DNA from: Flavobacterium azooxidireducens
Lineage (GTDB): Bacteria > Bacteroidota > Bacteroidia > Flavobacteriales > Flavobacteriaceae
DNA length: 64,000 nt
Direction of reading: 5' to 3'
NCBI RefSeq assembly: GCF_023195775.1
Contig: NZ_CP096205.1
Location: forward strand, 2,792,001 to 2,856,000
Numbering within the stretch: position 1 is the first letter of the stretch; each line of letters opens with the position of its first letter. Under the pieces are notes generated by a model. It ran no database searches. It had not been told where the DNA came from and worked only from the letters and a program-made list of their open reading frames with translations. The position numbers and the translations under genes were made by a program. Shown in pieces: positions 1 through 8,043 of the stretch.

Positions 1-6
1 TTAGTT

Positions 7-1392
7 ATGAAGTTAGTAATCTATATCAATTTTTATTTAATTTTTTTAGTAACCACTTTGGCTTGTTCAGATAGTGGGACTAATTCAAATTCAAACGGGA
101 CTCCTTTACCTACTCAACCTGTTGTTGTTTTAACAGATCAAGAGTTAATGACACAAGTTCAAAAAGACGCTTTTAAGTACTTCTGGGATTTGGCTCACCC
201 AAATTCAAAATTAGCACGTGAACGATATCATATTGATAACCCGGCTTTTGAACAACATATCGTTACCACCGGAGGTTCTGCCTTCGGATTAATGACAATC
301 ATTGTGGGTATCGAACGAGGTTTTGTTTCCAGAACAGAAGCAGTTACTCGTTTGCAAACAGCTCTAAACTTTCTCGAAAATGCCGATCGCTTTCATGGTG
401 CTTGGCCACATTGGATGAACGGAAACACAGGAGATGTTATTCCGTTTGGAGCAAATGATAATGGTGGCGATTTAGTAGAAACAGCCTTCTTATGTCAAAG
501 TTTAATAACGCTAAGAGAATATTTTAAAAACGGAAATTCCGCAGAACAAGCCTTAGCTCAAAAAGCAGATGATTTGTGGAAAGGCGTAGAATGGGATTGG
601 TACACCAAAGGCGAAAATGCACTTTATTGGCACTGGTCACCAAGTAATGGTTGGCAAATGAATCATAAAATACAAGGTTACAATGAATGTTTGATTACGT
701 ATGTCATGGCTGCAGCTTCTCCAACACATCCAATACAATCTGAAGCCTATCACGAAACTTGGGCTCGCAACGGAAATATTGTTCATGCCGGAAGCCAATA
801 CGGAATTCCGGTTATCTTGAATCACGACGGAGCTTCCGGAACAGTTGGCCCAATGTTTTGGGCTCATTACTCTCATTTAGGGTTAGACCCAAGAGGCTTA
901 ACTGATCAATACGCAAACTATTGGGATTTGAATAAAAATCATACCCAAATAATTTATCAACACAGTATCGCAAATCCAAATAATTTTAATGGTTATTCCG
1001 ATAAATGTTGGGGATTAACAGCCAGTTATACGAGAAATGCTGACGGCACAACGGGTTATACCGCTCATCAACCTAATAATGATAAAGGAGTAATAACACC
1101 AACTGCTGCGTTGTCTTCATTTCCCTATACACCAGTAGAATCTATGAAATTTTTACGTTATTTGTATGAAGAAAAAAGAAATGTTTATGTAGGTTTAGCC
1201 GGACCATACGATGCTTTTTCCCCACATTATAACTGGGTAACACAACGTTATCTTGCTATCGATCAAGGAACAATTGCACCAATGATAGAAAACCACCGTA
1301 CCGGATTATTGTGGAATTTATTTATGCAAGCACCGGAGGTTCGAACCGGATTGCAAAATTTAGGTTTCACTTCTTCCCAACACGGATTTTAA
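7..1392 (+). CDS. GH144-like glucoamylase-family lipoprotein
   Basis: This 461-residue protein resembles the glucoamylase/GH144 family (COG5368 type), an alpha/alpha-barrel family whose characterised members include endo-beta-1,2-glucanases. Recognisable blocks are the GAWPHWMNG region near residue 130, NDNGGDLVETAF near 150 and YNECLITYVMAAASPTHP near 230. The N-terminus is a lipoprotein signal with Cys20 in TLAC, followed by SDSG, so it is probably membrane anchored and perhaps surface exposed. It heads a tight run with a secreted esterase and a GH3 beta-glucosidase, with a 10-base gap to the next gene. That context suggests glucan breakdown. The exact substrate cannot be told from sequence, and any SusCD pair would lie upstream of the window. 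Confidence 0.85.
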   Translation: MKLVIYINFYLIFLVTTLACSDSGTNSNSNGTPLPTQPVVVLTDQELMTQVQKDAFKYFWDLAHPNSKLARERYHIDNPAFEQHIVTTGGSAFGLMTIIVGIERGFVSRTEAVTRLQTALNFLENADRFHGAWPHWMNGNTGDVIPFGANDNGGDLVETAFLCQSLITLREYFKNGNSAEQALAQKADDLWKGVEWDWYTKGENALYWHWSPSNGWQMNHKIQGYNECLITYVMAAASPTHPIQSEAYHETWARNGNIVHAGSQYGIPVILNHDGASGTVGPMFWAHYSHLGLDPRGLTDQYANYWDLNKNHTQIIYQHSIANPNNFNGYSDKCWGLTASYTRNADGTTGYTAHQPNNDKGVITPTAALSSFPYTPVESMKFLRYLYEEKRNVYVGLAGPYDAFSPHYNWVTQRYLAIDQGTIAPMIENHRTGLLWNLFMQAPEVRTGLQNLGFTSSQHGF

Positions 1393-1402
1393 ATTAAATA
1401 TA

Positions 1403-2110
1403 ATGCTTAAAATGAAATACATAACAATTAGTTTAGTCGTATTGTTTTTTACACAAGGTTTTTCGCAAACTGGTAGTGGCTCATTTTCCACAGCCATTAC
1501 AAAACAATATAATTACAACTATTTGTTACACAAACCCAAATCAACAACTACTAAAAAACCACTTTTAATTTTCCTGCATGGTTCAGGTGAAAAAGGAAAC
1601 GATTTAGAAAAAGTAAAATCACACGGCCCTTTTGATTATTTAAAAAGTAATGAATTAGATGCCTATGTGTTAGCTCCTCAATGTCCGCAAGAGGCTTATT
1701 GGGAATCAGAATCGTTACACCAACTCATTCAAAAAGTTATAAAAGAAAATAATAATATCGACACCAATCGAATTTATCTCACAGGATTAAGCATGGGAGC
1801 TTGGGGAGCTTGGAATTTAGCCTTTGCCCATCCCGAAACTTTTGCTGCTTTAGTCCCAATTTGTGGTTTTGTTGATCGTGTGCCAATGATAGAAAATTGC
1901 AAAATTGCCAACATTCCAACCCGAATTTTTCATGGGTTAGTGGATGATGTAGTGGATGTAAATTACTCTATCACCATTTACAAAAAATTAAAAGGCTGTT
2001 CAAAAGATTTAGAATTAACAATTTTTGATGACGCCAATCACGACAGTTGGACCAGAGTTTACAATAACGCTGCAATTTATGAATGGATGTTCCAACAGAT
2101 TAAAAAATAG
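1403..2110 (+). CDS. secreted alpha/beta-hydrolase esterase (predicted peptidase/feruloyl-esterase type)
   Basis: A 235-residue alpha/beta hydrolase with an N-terminal signal peptide ending near FSQ. The fold is marked by the oxyanion strand LLIFLHGSGEKG (residues 54-65), the nucleophile elbow GLSMGAWG with Ser130, an acidic residue in GLVDDVVDV (Asp182 or Asp185) and His213 in DANHDSW. Family members of this size act as carbohydrate esterases or are annotated as phospholipase/carboxylesterase. It sits 10 bases after the GH144-like gene and 4 bases before the GH3 start, so it is probably co-transcribed and removes ester groups from the same glycan. An in-frame ATG at 1412 is an alternative start that would also keep the signal peptide. 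Confidence 0.82.
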   Translation: MLKMKYITISLVVLFFTQGFSQTGSGSFSTAITKQYNYNYLLHKPKSTTTKKPLLIFLHGSGEKGNDLEKVKSHGPFDYLKSNELDAYVLAPQCPQEAYWESESLHQLIQKVIKENNNIDTNRIYLTGLSMGAWGAWNLAFAHPETFAALVPICGFVDRVPMIENCKIANIPTRIFHGLVDDVVDVNYSITIYKKLKGCSKDLELTIFDDANHDSWTRVYNNAAIYEWMFQQIKK

Positions 2111-2114
2111 AAAC

Positions 2115-4412
2115 ATGAAATTAATACAATCAATAGTCTTAGCTCTTCTTATATCAACGTCATTATTTGCTCAAAAAGGAAATAAAACCAAAGCTCCTGT
2201 TTCTAAATCGGAGTTTATCGAAGATTTACTTTCTAAAATGACTTTAGATGAAAAAATAGGTCAGTTAAACTTACCTACTTCCGGTGATATTACAACCGGT
2301 CAAGCCAATAGTTCTAACGTAGCAAAAAATATTGAAGAAGGAAAAGTAGGCGGATTATTTAACATAAAATCAGCATCAAAAATTAGAGAAGTTCAAAAAA
2401 TTGCTGTAGAAAAAAGCCGACTTAAAATCCCATTGCTTTTTGGAATGGATGTTATTCACGGTTATGAAACCACCTTTCCAATTCCACTCGGATTATCCAG
2501 CACATGGAACATGCCTTTAATTGAACGCAGTGCTCAAATTGCTGCCAAAGAAGCCAGTGCAGACGGAATCAACTGGACGTTTTCACCAATGGTGGATATT
2601 TCCCGCGATCCTCGTTGGGGAAGAGTTTCCGAAGGTTCCGGTGAAGATGCTTACTTAGGTAGTCAAATTGCCAAAGCGATGGTAAATGGATACCAAGGAA
2701 AGGACTTATCTTTAAATAATACAATTTTAGCATGTGTAAAACATTTTGCTTTATACGGTGCTCCCGAAGCCGGCCGTGATTATAACACGGTAGATATGAG
2801 TCATATACGAATGTATAACGAATATTTTCCTCCATACAAAGCTGCTGTGGATGCCGGAGTTGGTTCGGTGATGGCTTCGTTCAACGAAATTGACGGAATT
2901 CCAGCCACCGGAAGTAAATGGTTAATGACCGATGTACTTCGTAAACAATGGAAATTCAATGGTTTTGTAGTGACAGATTACACCGGAATTCCGGAAATGA
3001 CCGATCACGGAATGGGCGATTTACAAACCGTTTCTGCTTTAGCATTAAATGCCGGAATTGAAATGGATATGGTAGGTGAAGGATTTTTATCCACACTTAA
3101 AAAATCGGTTAATGAAGGAAAAGTAACTGTTCAACAAATTGATAATGCTACTCGTTTAATTCTAAATGCAAAATACGATTTAGGTTTGTTTGAAGATCCG
3201 TATCGTTATTGTGATTTAAAACGAAATAAAACAGATATTTTCACACAAGCTCATCGTTCAGAAGCAAGAAAAACAGCCGCAGAATCTTTCGTATTACTAA
3301 AAAATGAGAAGGGAATTTTACCTTTAAAAAAATCAGGAACAATCGCTGTAATTGGTCCACTCGGAAATAATTCACTAAATATGCCGGGAACTTGGAGTGT
3401 AGCTACCAAACACGAAAGTGCTGTTAGTTTAACCAAAGGAATGCAGGAAATTTTAGGTAAATCAGCTAAAGTAATTTATGCCAAAGGAAGTAATTTGGTC
3501 GCTGATGCCGCTTATGAAGAAAGAGCTACCATGTTCGGAAAAACATTAAACCGAGATAACCGAACTAAAGAAGAATTGCTAAACGAAGCGTTGCAAGTTG
3601 CTGCTCAAGCCGATGTAATTGTTGCTGCCATTGGCGAATCGTCTGAAATGAGTGGTGAATCAAGTAGCCGCACCGAATTAGGAATTCCCGATGTTCAAAA
3701 AGAATTATTAGATGCTCTTTTAAAAACAGGAAAACCGGTTGTTTTGGTTTTATTCACAGGAAGACCTTTGGTTATGGTGGAAGAAAATCAAAAAGTTTCA
3801 ACCATTTTAAATGTATGGTTTCCAGGAACAGAAGCAGGTTATGCCATCACCGATGTATTGTTTGGTGACGAAAATCCATCCGGAAAATTAACGGCGACTT
3901 TCCCTAGAAGTGTCGGACAAATTCCGATTTTTTATAATCATAAAAACACAGGAAGACCTCTAGGAAACAAAGAAGGAAAATTTGAAAAATTTAAAACAAC
4001 TTACATCGATGAACGCAATGAACCTTTATATCCATTTGGATATGGATTGAGTTACACATCATTTTCCTATTCAAATTTGAAAATTTCTAATTCTAAATTG
4101 AATCCCAACGGAAAAATTATTGCTTCTGTTGAAGTGACCAATACCGGAAATTATGACGGAAAAGAAGTCGTTCAACTTTACATTCGCGACCTTGTTGGTT
4201 CTGTAACGAGACCGGTAAAAGAATTAAAAGGTTTCCAAAAAATACTTTTGAAAAAAGGAGAGAAGCAAACTGTTTCTTTTGAAATTACCGAAGAAGATTT
4301 AAAATTTTATAATTCCGATTTAGAATTTGTTGCCGAACCGGGACAATTTGACGTTTTCATCGGAACAAATTCTGATACTACCGAAAAAGTACAATTTGAG
4401 TTAGTTAAATAA
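2115..4412 (+). CDS. bglX: GH3 beta-glucosidase (BglX-like)
   Basis: The product is 765 residues, the usual length of periplasmic BglX, with a signal peptide ending at LFAQ. The GH3 N-terminal barrel carries KHFALYGAPEAGRDYN and the nucleophile motif VVTDYTG with Asp288. The second domain has the GESSEMSGE segment (508-515), expected to hold the acid/base. The C-terminal fibronectin-III-like domain includes GKEVVQLYIRD. It should release glucose from beta-linked oligosaccharides in the periplasm. The start at 2115 is chosen over an open extension to 2025 because it begins the signal peptide and lies 4 bases after the esterase stop. A strong terminator follows. Confidence 0.93.
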   Translation: MKLIQSIVLALLISTSLFAQKGNKTKAPVSKSEFIEDLLSKMTLDEKIGQLNLPTSGDITTGQANSSNVAKNIEEGKVGGLFNIKSASKIREVQKIAVEKSRLKIPLLFGMDVIHGYETTFPIPLGLSSTWNMPLIERSAQIAAKEASADGINWTFSPMVDISRDPRWGRVSEGSGEDAYLGSQIAKAMVNGYQGKDLSLNNTILACVKHFALYGAPEAGRDYNTVDMSHIRMYNEYFPPYKAAVDAGVGSVMASFNEIDGIPATGSKWLMTDVLRKQWKFNGFVVTDYTGIPEMTDHGMGDLQTVSALALNAGIEMDMVGEGFLSTLKKSVNEGKVTVQQIDNATRLILNAKYDLGLFEDPYRYCDLKRNKTDIFTQAHRSEARKTAAESFVLLKNEKGILPLKKSGTIAVIGPLGNNSLNMPGTWSVATKHESAVSLTKGMQEILGKSAKVIYAKGSNLVADAAYEERATMFGKTLNRDNRTKEELLNEALQVAAQADVIVAAIGESSEMSGESSSRTELGIPDVQKELLDALLKTGKPVVLVLFTGRPLVMVEENQKVSTILNVWFPGTEAGYAITDVLFGDENPSGKLTATFPRSVGQIPIFYNHKNTGRPLGNKEGKFEKFKTTYIDERNEPLYPFGYGLSYTSFSYSNLKISNSKLNPNGKIIASVEVTNTGNYDGKEVVQLYIRDLVGSVTRPVKELKGFQKILLKKGEKQTVSFEITEEDLKFYNSDLEFVAEPGQFDVFIGTNSDTTEKVQFELVK

Positions 4413-4431
4413 TTGAGTTTTTGTTTACTTG

Positions 4432-4464
4432 AAAACCCTTTGAGCTTTTCAAAGGGTTTTTTTT
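4432..4464 (+). terminator. Rho-independent terminator after GH3
   Basis: A perfect 12-bp stem (AAAACCCTTTGA and its complement) encloses a 5-base loop and runs into a T tract. It closes the three-gene glycosidase run, although the GH43 gene begins only 13 bases later and may receive read-through. Confidence 0.85.
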
Positions 4465-4476
4465 AAATTTTTGAAT

Positions 4477-6234
4477 ATGAAAAACCTATATATCATAATA
4501 TTTTTTTTGATGGGAATAACTTCTGCGTTTTCCCAACAAAAAACCTATTGTAATCCAATCAATATTGATTACGGCTATTGTCCAATTCCAAATTTTGTTA
4601 CACAAGGAAAACACAGAGCCACTGCCGATCCTGTGATTACTTTTTTCAAAGACAAATACTATCTCTTTTCCACCAATCAATGGGGTTATTGGCACAGCAA
4701 CGATATGTTGAATTGGGAATTTGTGTCGCGAAAATTTCTTCGTCCCGAACATAAAGTGTACGACGAATTATGTGCTCCTTCTTTGTCATTTGTCAATGAT
4801 ACGTTGTTAGTGATTGGTTCAACACATTCTAAAGAATTTCCGTTATGGATGAGTAAAAATCCGGAAGTAGATGATTGGAAGGAATTGGTTCACAAACATC
4901 AAGCCGGAGCTTGGGATCCGCAAATTTTTTGGGATCAGGAAAAAGATGAGGTGTATATGTATTACGGTTCCAGTAATTTATATCCGTTGTATGGTTTGAA
5001 ATTAAATCGAAAAACATTTCAGCCGGAAGGTGAACCTGTTCCCGTTTTAGCATTAAATGATGATGAACACGGTTGGGAACGATTTGGCGAGAACAACGAT
5101 AATACCTTTTTACAACCTTTTACCGAAGGTGCATTTATGACCAAACACAACAATAAATACTACTTGCAATACGGAGCTCCCGGAACCGAATTCAGTGGTT
5201 ATGCTGATGGAGTTTATGTTGGAAATAATCCGTTGGGACCATTTGAATACCAACCCCATAATCCATTTTCCTATAAACCGGGCGGATTTGCAAGAGGAGC
5301 AGGGCATGGCGGAACTTATCAAGACAATAACAATCAATATTGGCACGTTTCCACGATTGGAATCTGTGTGAAAAATAACTTCGAACGCCGTATCGGAATT
5401 TGGCCATCAGGATTTGATGACGATGGTGTGATGTACAGTAATACTGCATACGGTGATTACCCCACCTTTTTACCATCACAAAAGAAGAATCATCTGACTG
5501 AACACTTTTCAGGTTGGATGTTACTGAATTACAACAAACCAGTTCAGGTTTCTTCAACCTTGGGCGGATTTCAAGCTAATTTTGCAGTAAATGAAGACAT
5601 TAAAACCTATTGGAGTGCAAAAACCGGAAACAAAGGCGAATTTATTATTTCCGATTTAGGCGAAATGAGTACGGTGAATGCCATTCAAATTAATTATGCC
5701 GATCAAGATGCAGAATTAATGGGAAAACCTGAAAATACAACGGGTCACAAATACATTTTATATGCTTCAAACGATGGAAAAAATTGGAAAGTGATTGTTG
5801 ATAAAAGCAAAAGCACCAAAGATGTTCCACATGAATACATTGAATTTCAAACTCCAATAAAAACAAGGTTTTTAAAACTCGAAAATCACGGAATGCCAAC
5901 AGGAAAATTTGCGTTAAGCGGATTTCGTGCTTTCGGAAAAGGTTCTAGTGAAAAACCTAAAGATGTTCAAAATTTCGTCCCGCTTCGTTCAGCTCCAAAA
6001 ATTAAAGGTGAACGAAGAAATGTTTGGTTCAAATGGCAACAAGAACCTGCGGCAGATGGTTATGTAATTTATTTTGGAAAATCGCCGGATAAATTATACG
6101 GTTCAATCATGGTATATGGAAAAAATGAATATTATTTTAATGGTTTAGATCGTTCAGATGTGTATTATTTTCAAATTGAAGCATTCAATAATAACGGAAT
6201 CGGACCGAGAAGTGAAATCAAAAAATCTGAATAA
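4477..6234 (+). CDS. secreted GH43-like glycosidase with discoidin and FN3 domains
   Basis: This 585-residue protein has a signal peptide ending near AFSQ. The five-bladed propeller shows the three GH43 acidic residues in order: Asp51 in TADPVITF, Asp147 in GAWDPQIFWD and Glu217 in FTEGAFM. An F5/8 type C (discoidin-like) domain follows at about 370-485, and a fibronectin-III-like domain ends the protein at about 495-580. Such modules usually bind carbohydrate. GH43 enzymes most often act on arabinosides, xylosides or galactosides, so the glycan handled here may be branched. ATG 4477 is preferred over TTG 4471, which adds only two residues. Confidence 0.82.
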   Translation: MKNLYIIIFFLMGITSAFSQQKTYCNPINIDYGYCPIPNFVTQGKHRATADPVITFFKDKYYLFSTNQWGYWHSNDMLNWEFVSRKFLRPEHKVYDELCAPSLSFVNDTLLVIGSTHSKEFPLWMSKNPEVDDWKELVHKHQAGAWDPQIFWDQEKDEVYMYYGSSNLYPLYGLKLNRKTFQPEGEPVPVLALNDDEHGWERFGENNDNTFLQPFTEGAFMTKHNNKYYLQYGAPGTEFSGYADGVYVGNNPLGPFEYQPHNPFSYKPGGFARGAGHGGTYQDNNNQYWHVSTIGICVKNNFERRIGIWPSGFDDDGVMYSNTAYGDYPTFLPSQKKNHLTEHFSGWMLLNYNKPVQVSSTLGGFQANFAVNEDIKTYWSAKTGNKGEFIISDLGEMSTVNAIQINYADQDAELMGKPENTTGHKYILYASNDGKNWKVIVDKSKSTKDVPHEYIEFQTPIKTRFLKLENHGMPTGKFALSGFRAFGKGSSEKPKDVQNFVPLRSAPKIKGERRNVWFKWQQEPAADGYVIYFGKSPDKLYGSIMVYGKNEYYFNGLDRSDVYYFQIEAFNNNGIGPRSEIKKSE

Positions 6235-6252
6235 TACATTGTTCAATTTTAC

Positions 6253-6298
6253 GCAAACGTTGTATTTTTTATAAAAATGCGATTATGAAAACGTTTTC
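6253..6298. promoter_or_regulatory. two LacI/GalR-type operator candidates
   Basis: A perfect 12-bp palindrome GAAAACGTTTTC lies at 6287-6298. A related imperfect site, GCAAACGTTGT, lies at 6253-6263. Both have the central CG step typical of LacI-family operators, and their centres are 34 bp apart. They sit upstream of the sugar permease gene. No LacI gene is in the window, so the regulator is inferred. Confidence 0.45.
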
Positions 6299-6435
6299 GT
6301 TGATAACTATTTTGTCTCATTGATAAATAGATTTTGACATAAATGTATATTTAAGGATTATTTCATATAAAAATTATCAGTCTTTTATCAAATGGGTGTT
6401 TTTTTTATGATTTATATAAATAGAAATTTTAAAAT

Positions 6436-6468
6436 AACCTCATAACTAACCTTTTAACTAAACAAATA
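6436..6468 (+). promoter_or_regulatory. G-free AAC/TAAC-rich leader before permease start
   Basis: The bases just before ATG 6469 contain no G and repeat the words TAACC, TAACT and AACTAAA. There is no Shine-Dalgarno sequence. It fits the unstructured, A-rich leaders of Bacteroidota and the repeat-like leaders seen elsewhere in this window. Confidence 0.3.
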
Positions 6469-7902
6469 ATGAGTCAAGAACAACAAACCAAGTGGGGACA
6501 ATTCATTCCGTTAGTAACCGTATTCTTCTTTTGGGGATTCGTGGCGGCAAGTAACGACATCTTAATTCCCGTTTTCAAAAAAGCATTTGATTTAACGCAA
6601 GGACAAAGCCAATTGGTCTCAGTGGCTTTTTATGTTGCTTATACCGTTGGATCATTAATCTACATGGGAATTTCCTATTTAACCAAACGAGATATTATTA
6701 ACCGAATTGGTTATAAAAACGCTTTGGCTTTAGGATTAACCATTTCTGCTCTAGGAACATTATTGTTTTATCCGGCTGCAAATAATGGTTCATTTCCATT
6801 AATGCTTTCGGGTTTATTTATTGTAGGGCTTGGGTTTTCATTACAACAAACAGTTGCTAATCCATTAGCAATTTCGTTAGGGCCAATTTCTACAGGTTCA
6901 CAACGTTTAACGATGGCAGGAGGAATCAATAACTTCGGGACAACGATTGGACCACTAATTGTGAGTTTTGCCATTTTTGGTTCGGCAGCTTCAGCTAATA
7001 CAGATGTGAGTATTGAAAGTGTTAAAATTCCCTATTTAATTTTAGGGGCTGCGTTTATTTTAGTGGCTGTTTTACTTAAATTTTCATCTATTCCAGATAG
7101 AGTAGAAGAAGTAATTGAAATTGAAGATGTAACTCGTCCATCCAAAAAATCGGCTTTACAATATCCACAATTAATTTTGGGTATGATAGCCATTTTTGTT
7201 TATGTTGGCGTAGAAGTTTCAACGGCTAGTAATTTACCTGATTTCATGGAAAGCAAACTTGGTTTTGCTACAAAAGATATTGCTCCTTATGTTTCTCTTT
7301 ATTGGGCATCGTTAATGATTGGTCGATGGACTGGTGCTGTTGAAGCATTTAGCGTTACCGCAAGCACACAAAAAATATTGAAATTCTTAGCTCCTTATAT
7401 CGCTTTTGGTGTTTTCTTGGTTGTAAATGCCATTGCGAAAAGTGATTTGACTCCTTTTTACGTATATGCATTAGTAATTGTTGTTTTAATTGCTGCCGAT
7501 ATTGCAAGTAAAGGAAATCCTGCTCGAATGTTATTGATTTTCTCTACGTTAGGAATTACAGCCTTACTTGTTGGAATGTCTACAACAGGAATGCTAAGTG
7601 TATACGCTTTTACCAGCGTTGGTTTATTCTGTAGTACGTTGTGGCCATGTATTTTTACATTAGCGATTAGTGGATTAGGAAAAAATACTAATCAAGGAAG
7701 TAATTTCTTAATTATGATGATTATGGGTGGAGGAATCGTGAGCTGGTTGCAAGGAGTTGTTGCCGACAAAACTGATATTCAATTTAGTTATATTGTTGGA
7801 GTAGCATGTTTTGTTTATTTAGCTTTTTATGCATGGAAAGTGAGCGGAATCTTAAGAAACCAAGGCATTGATTTTGATAAAAAAGTGTCCGGTGGACATT
7901 AA
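6469..7902 (+). CDS. sugar MFS transporter, FHS (fucose/glucose permease) family
   Basis: A 477-residue polytopic membrane protein with about twelve hydrophobic segments. The N-terminal FFFWGFVAASNDILIPVFK block and the GxxLQQTVANPLAISLG and GGINNFGTTIGP motifs are characteristic of the fucose:H+ symporter (FHS) branch of the major facilitator superfamily, which also includes glucose/galactose and N-acetylglucosamine permeases. It is expected to bring a monosaccharide across the inner membrane by proton symport. Its place after three glycan-degrading genes suggests uptake of the released sugar. It has its own upstream region with LacI-type palindromes and ends at a strong terminator. Confidence 0.88.
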   Translation: MSQEQQTKWGQFIPLVTVFFFWGFVAASNDILIPVFKKAFDLTQGQSQLVSVAFYVAYTVGSLIYMGISYLTKRDIINRIGYKNALALGLTISALGTLLFYPAANNGSFPLMLSGLFIVGLGFSLQQTVANPLAISLGPISTGSQRLTMAGGINNFGTTIGPLIVSFAIFGSAASANTDVSIESVKIPYLILGAAFILVAVLLKFSSIPDRVEEVIEIEDVTRPSKKSALQYPQLILGMIAIFVYVGVEVSTASNLPDFMESKLGFATKDIAPYVSLYWASLMIGRWTGAVEAFSVTASTQKILKFLAPYIAFGVFLVVNAIAKSDLTPFYVYALVIVVLIAADIASKGNPARMLLIFSTLGITALLVGMSTTGMLSVYAFTSVGLFCSTLWPCIFTLAISGLGKNTNQGSNFLIMMIMGGGIVSWLQGVVADKTDIQFSYIVGVACFVYLAFYAWKVSGILRNQGIDFDKKVSGGH

Positions 7903-7921
7903 TTTATATTGTTTTAAAGTT

Positions 7922-7956
7922 AAAAACCCAACAAGCGATTGTTGGGTTTTTGTTTA
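7922..7956. terminator. terminator between convergent genes
   Basis: A perfect 13-bp stem (AAAAACCCAACAA and complement) with a GCGA tetraloop is flanked by A and T runs. It can end the permease transcript and probably also serves the opposite strand, where a DUF5686 gene ends at 8044. Confidence 0.85.
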
Positions 7957-8043
7957 ATAATAACATAAGCTCAAGATTCACACCCAAACCCGATCAGATT
8001 ATTTACATAGATAGATATAACGAAAGAATGTAAAAGTTATCAA

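Noticed and set aside
2025..2114. Upstream extension of the GH3 gene
   Set aside because: It overlaps the esterase gene, encodes no family sequence, and would place residues before a normal signal peptide.
4471..4476. TTG start for the GH43-like gene
   Set aside because: ATG two codons later begins the same signal peptide; no reason to prefer TTG.
5192..5557. 121-codon minus-strand open frame inside the GH43 gene
   Set aside because: Antisense to a well-supported gene and His/Ser/Cys-rich without a motif.
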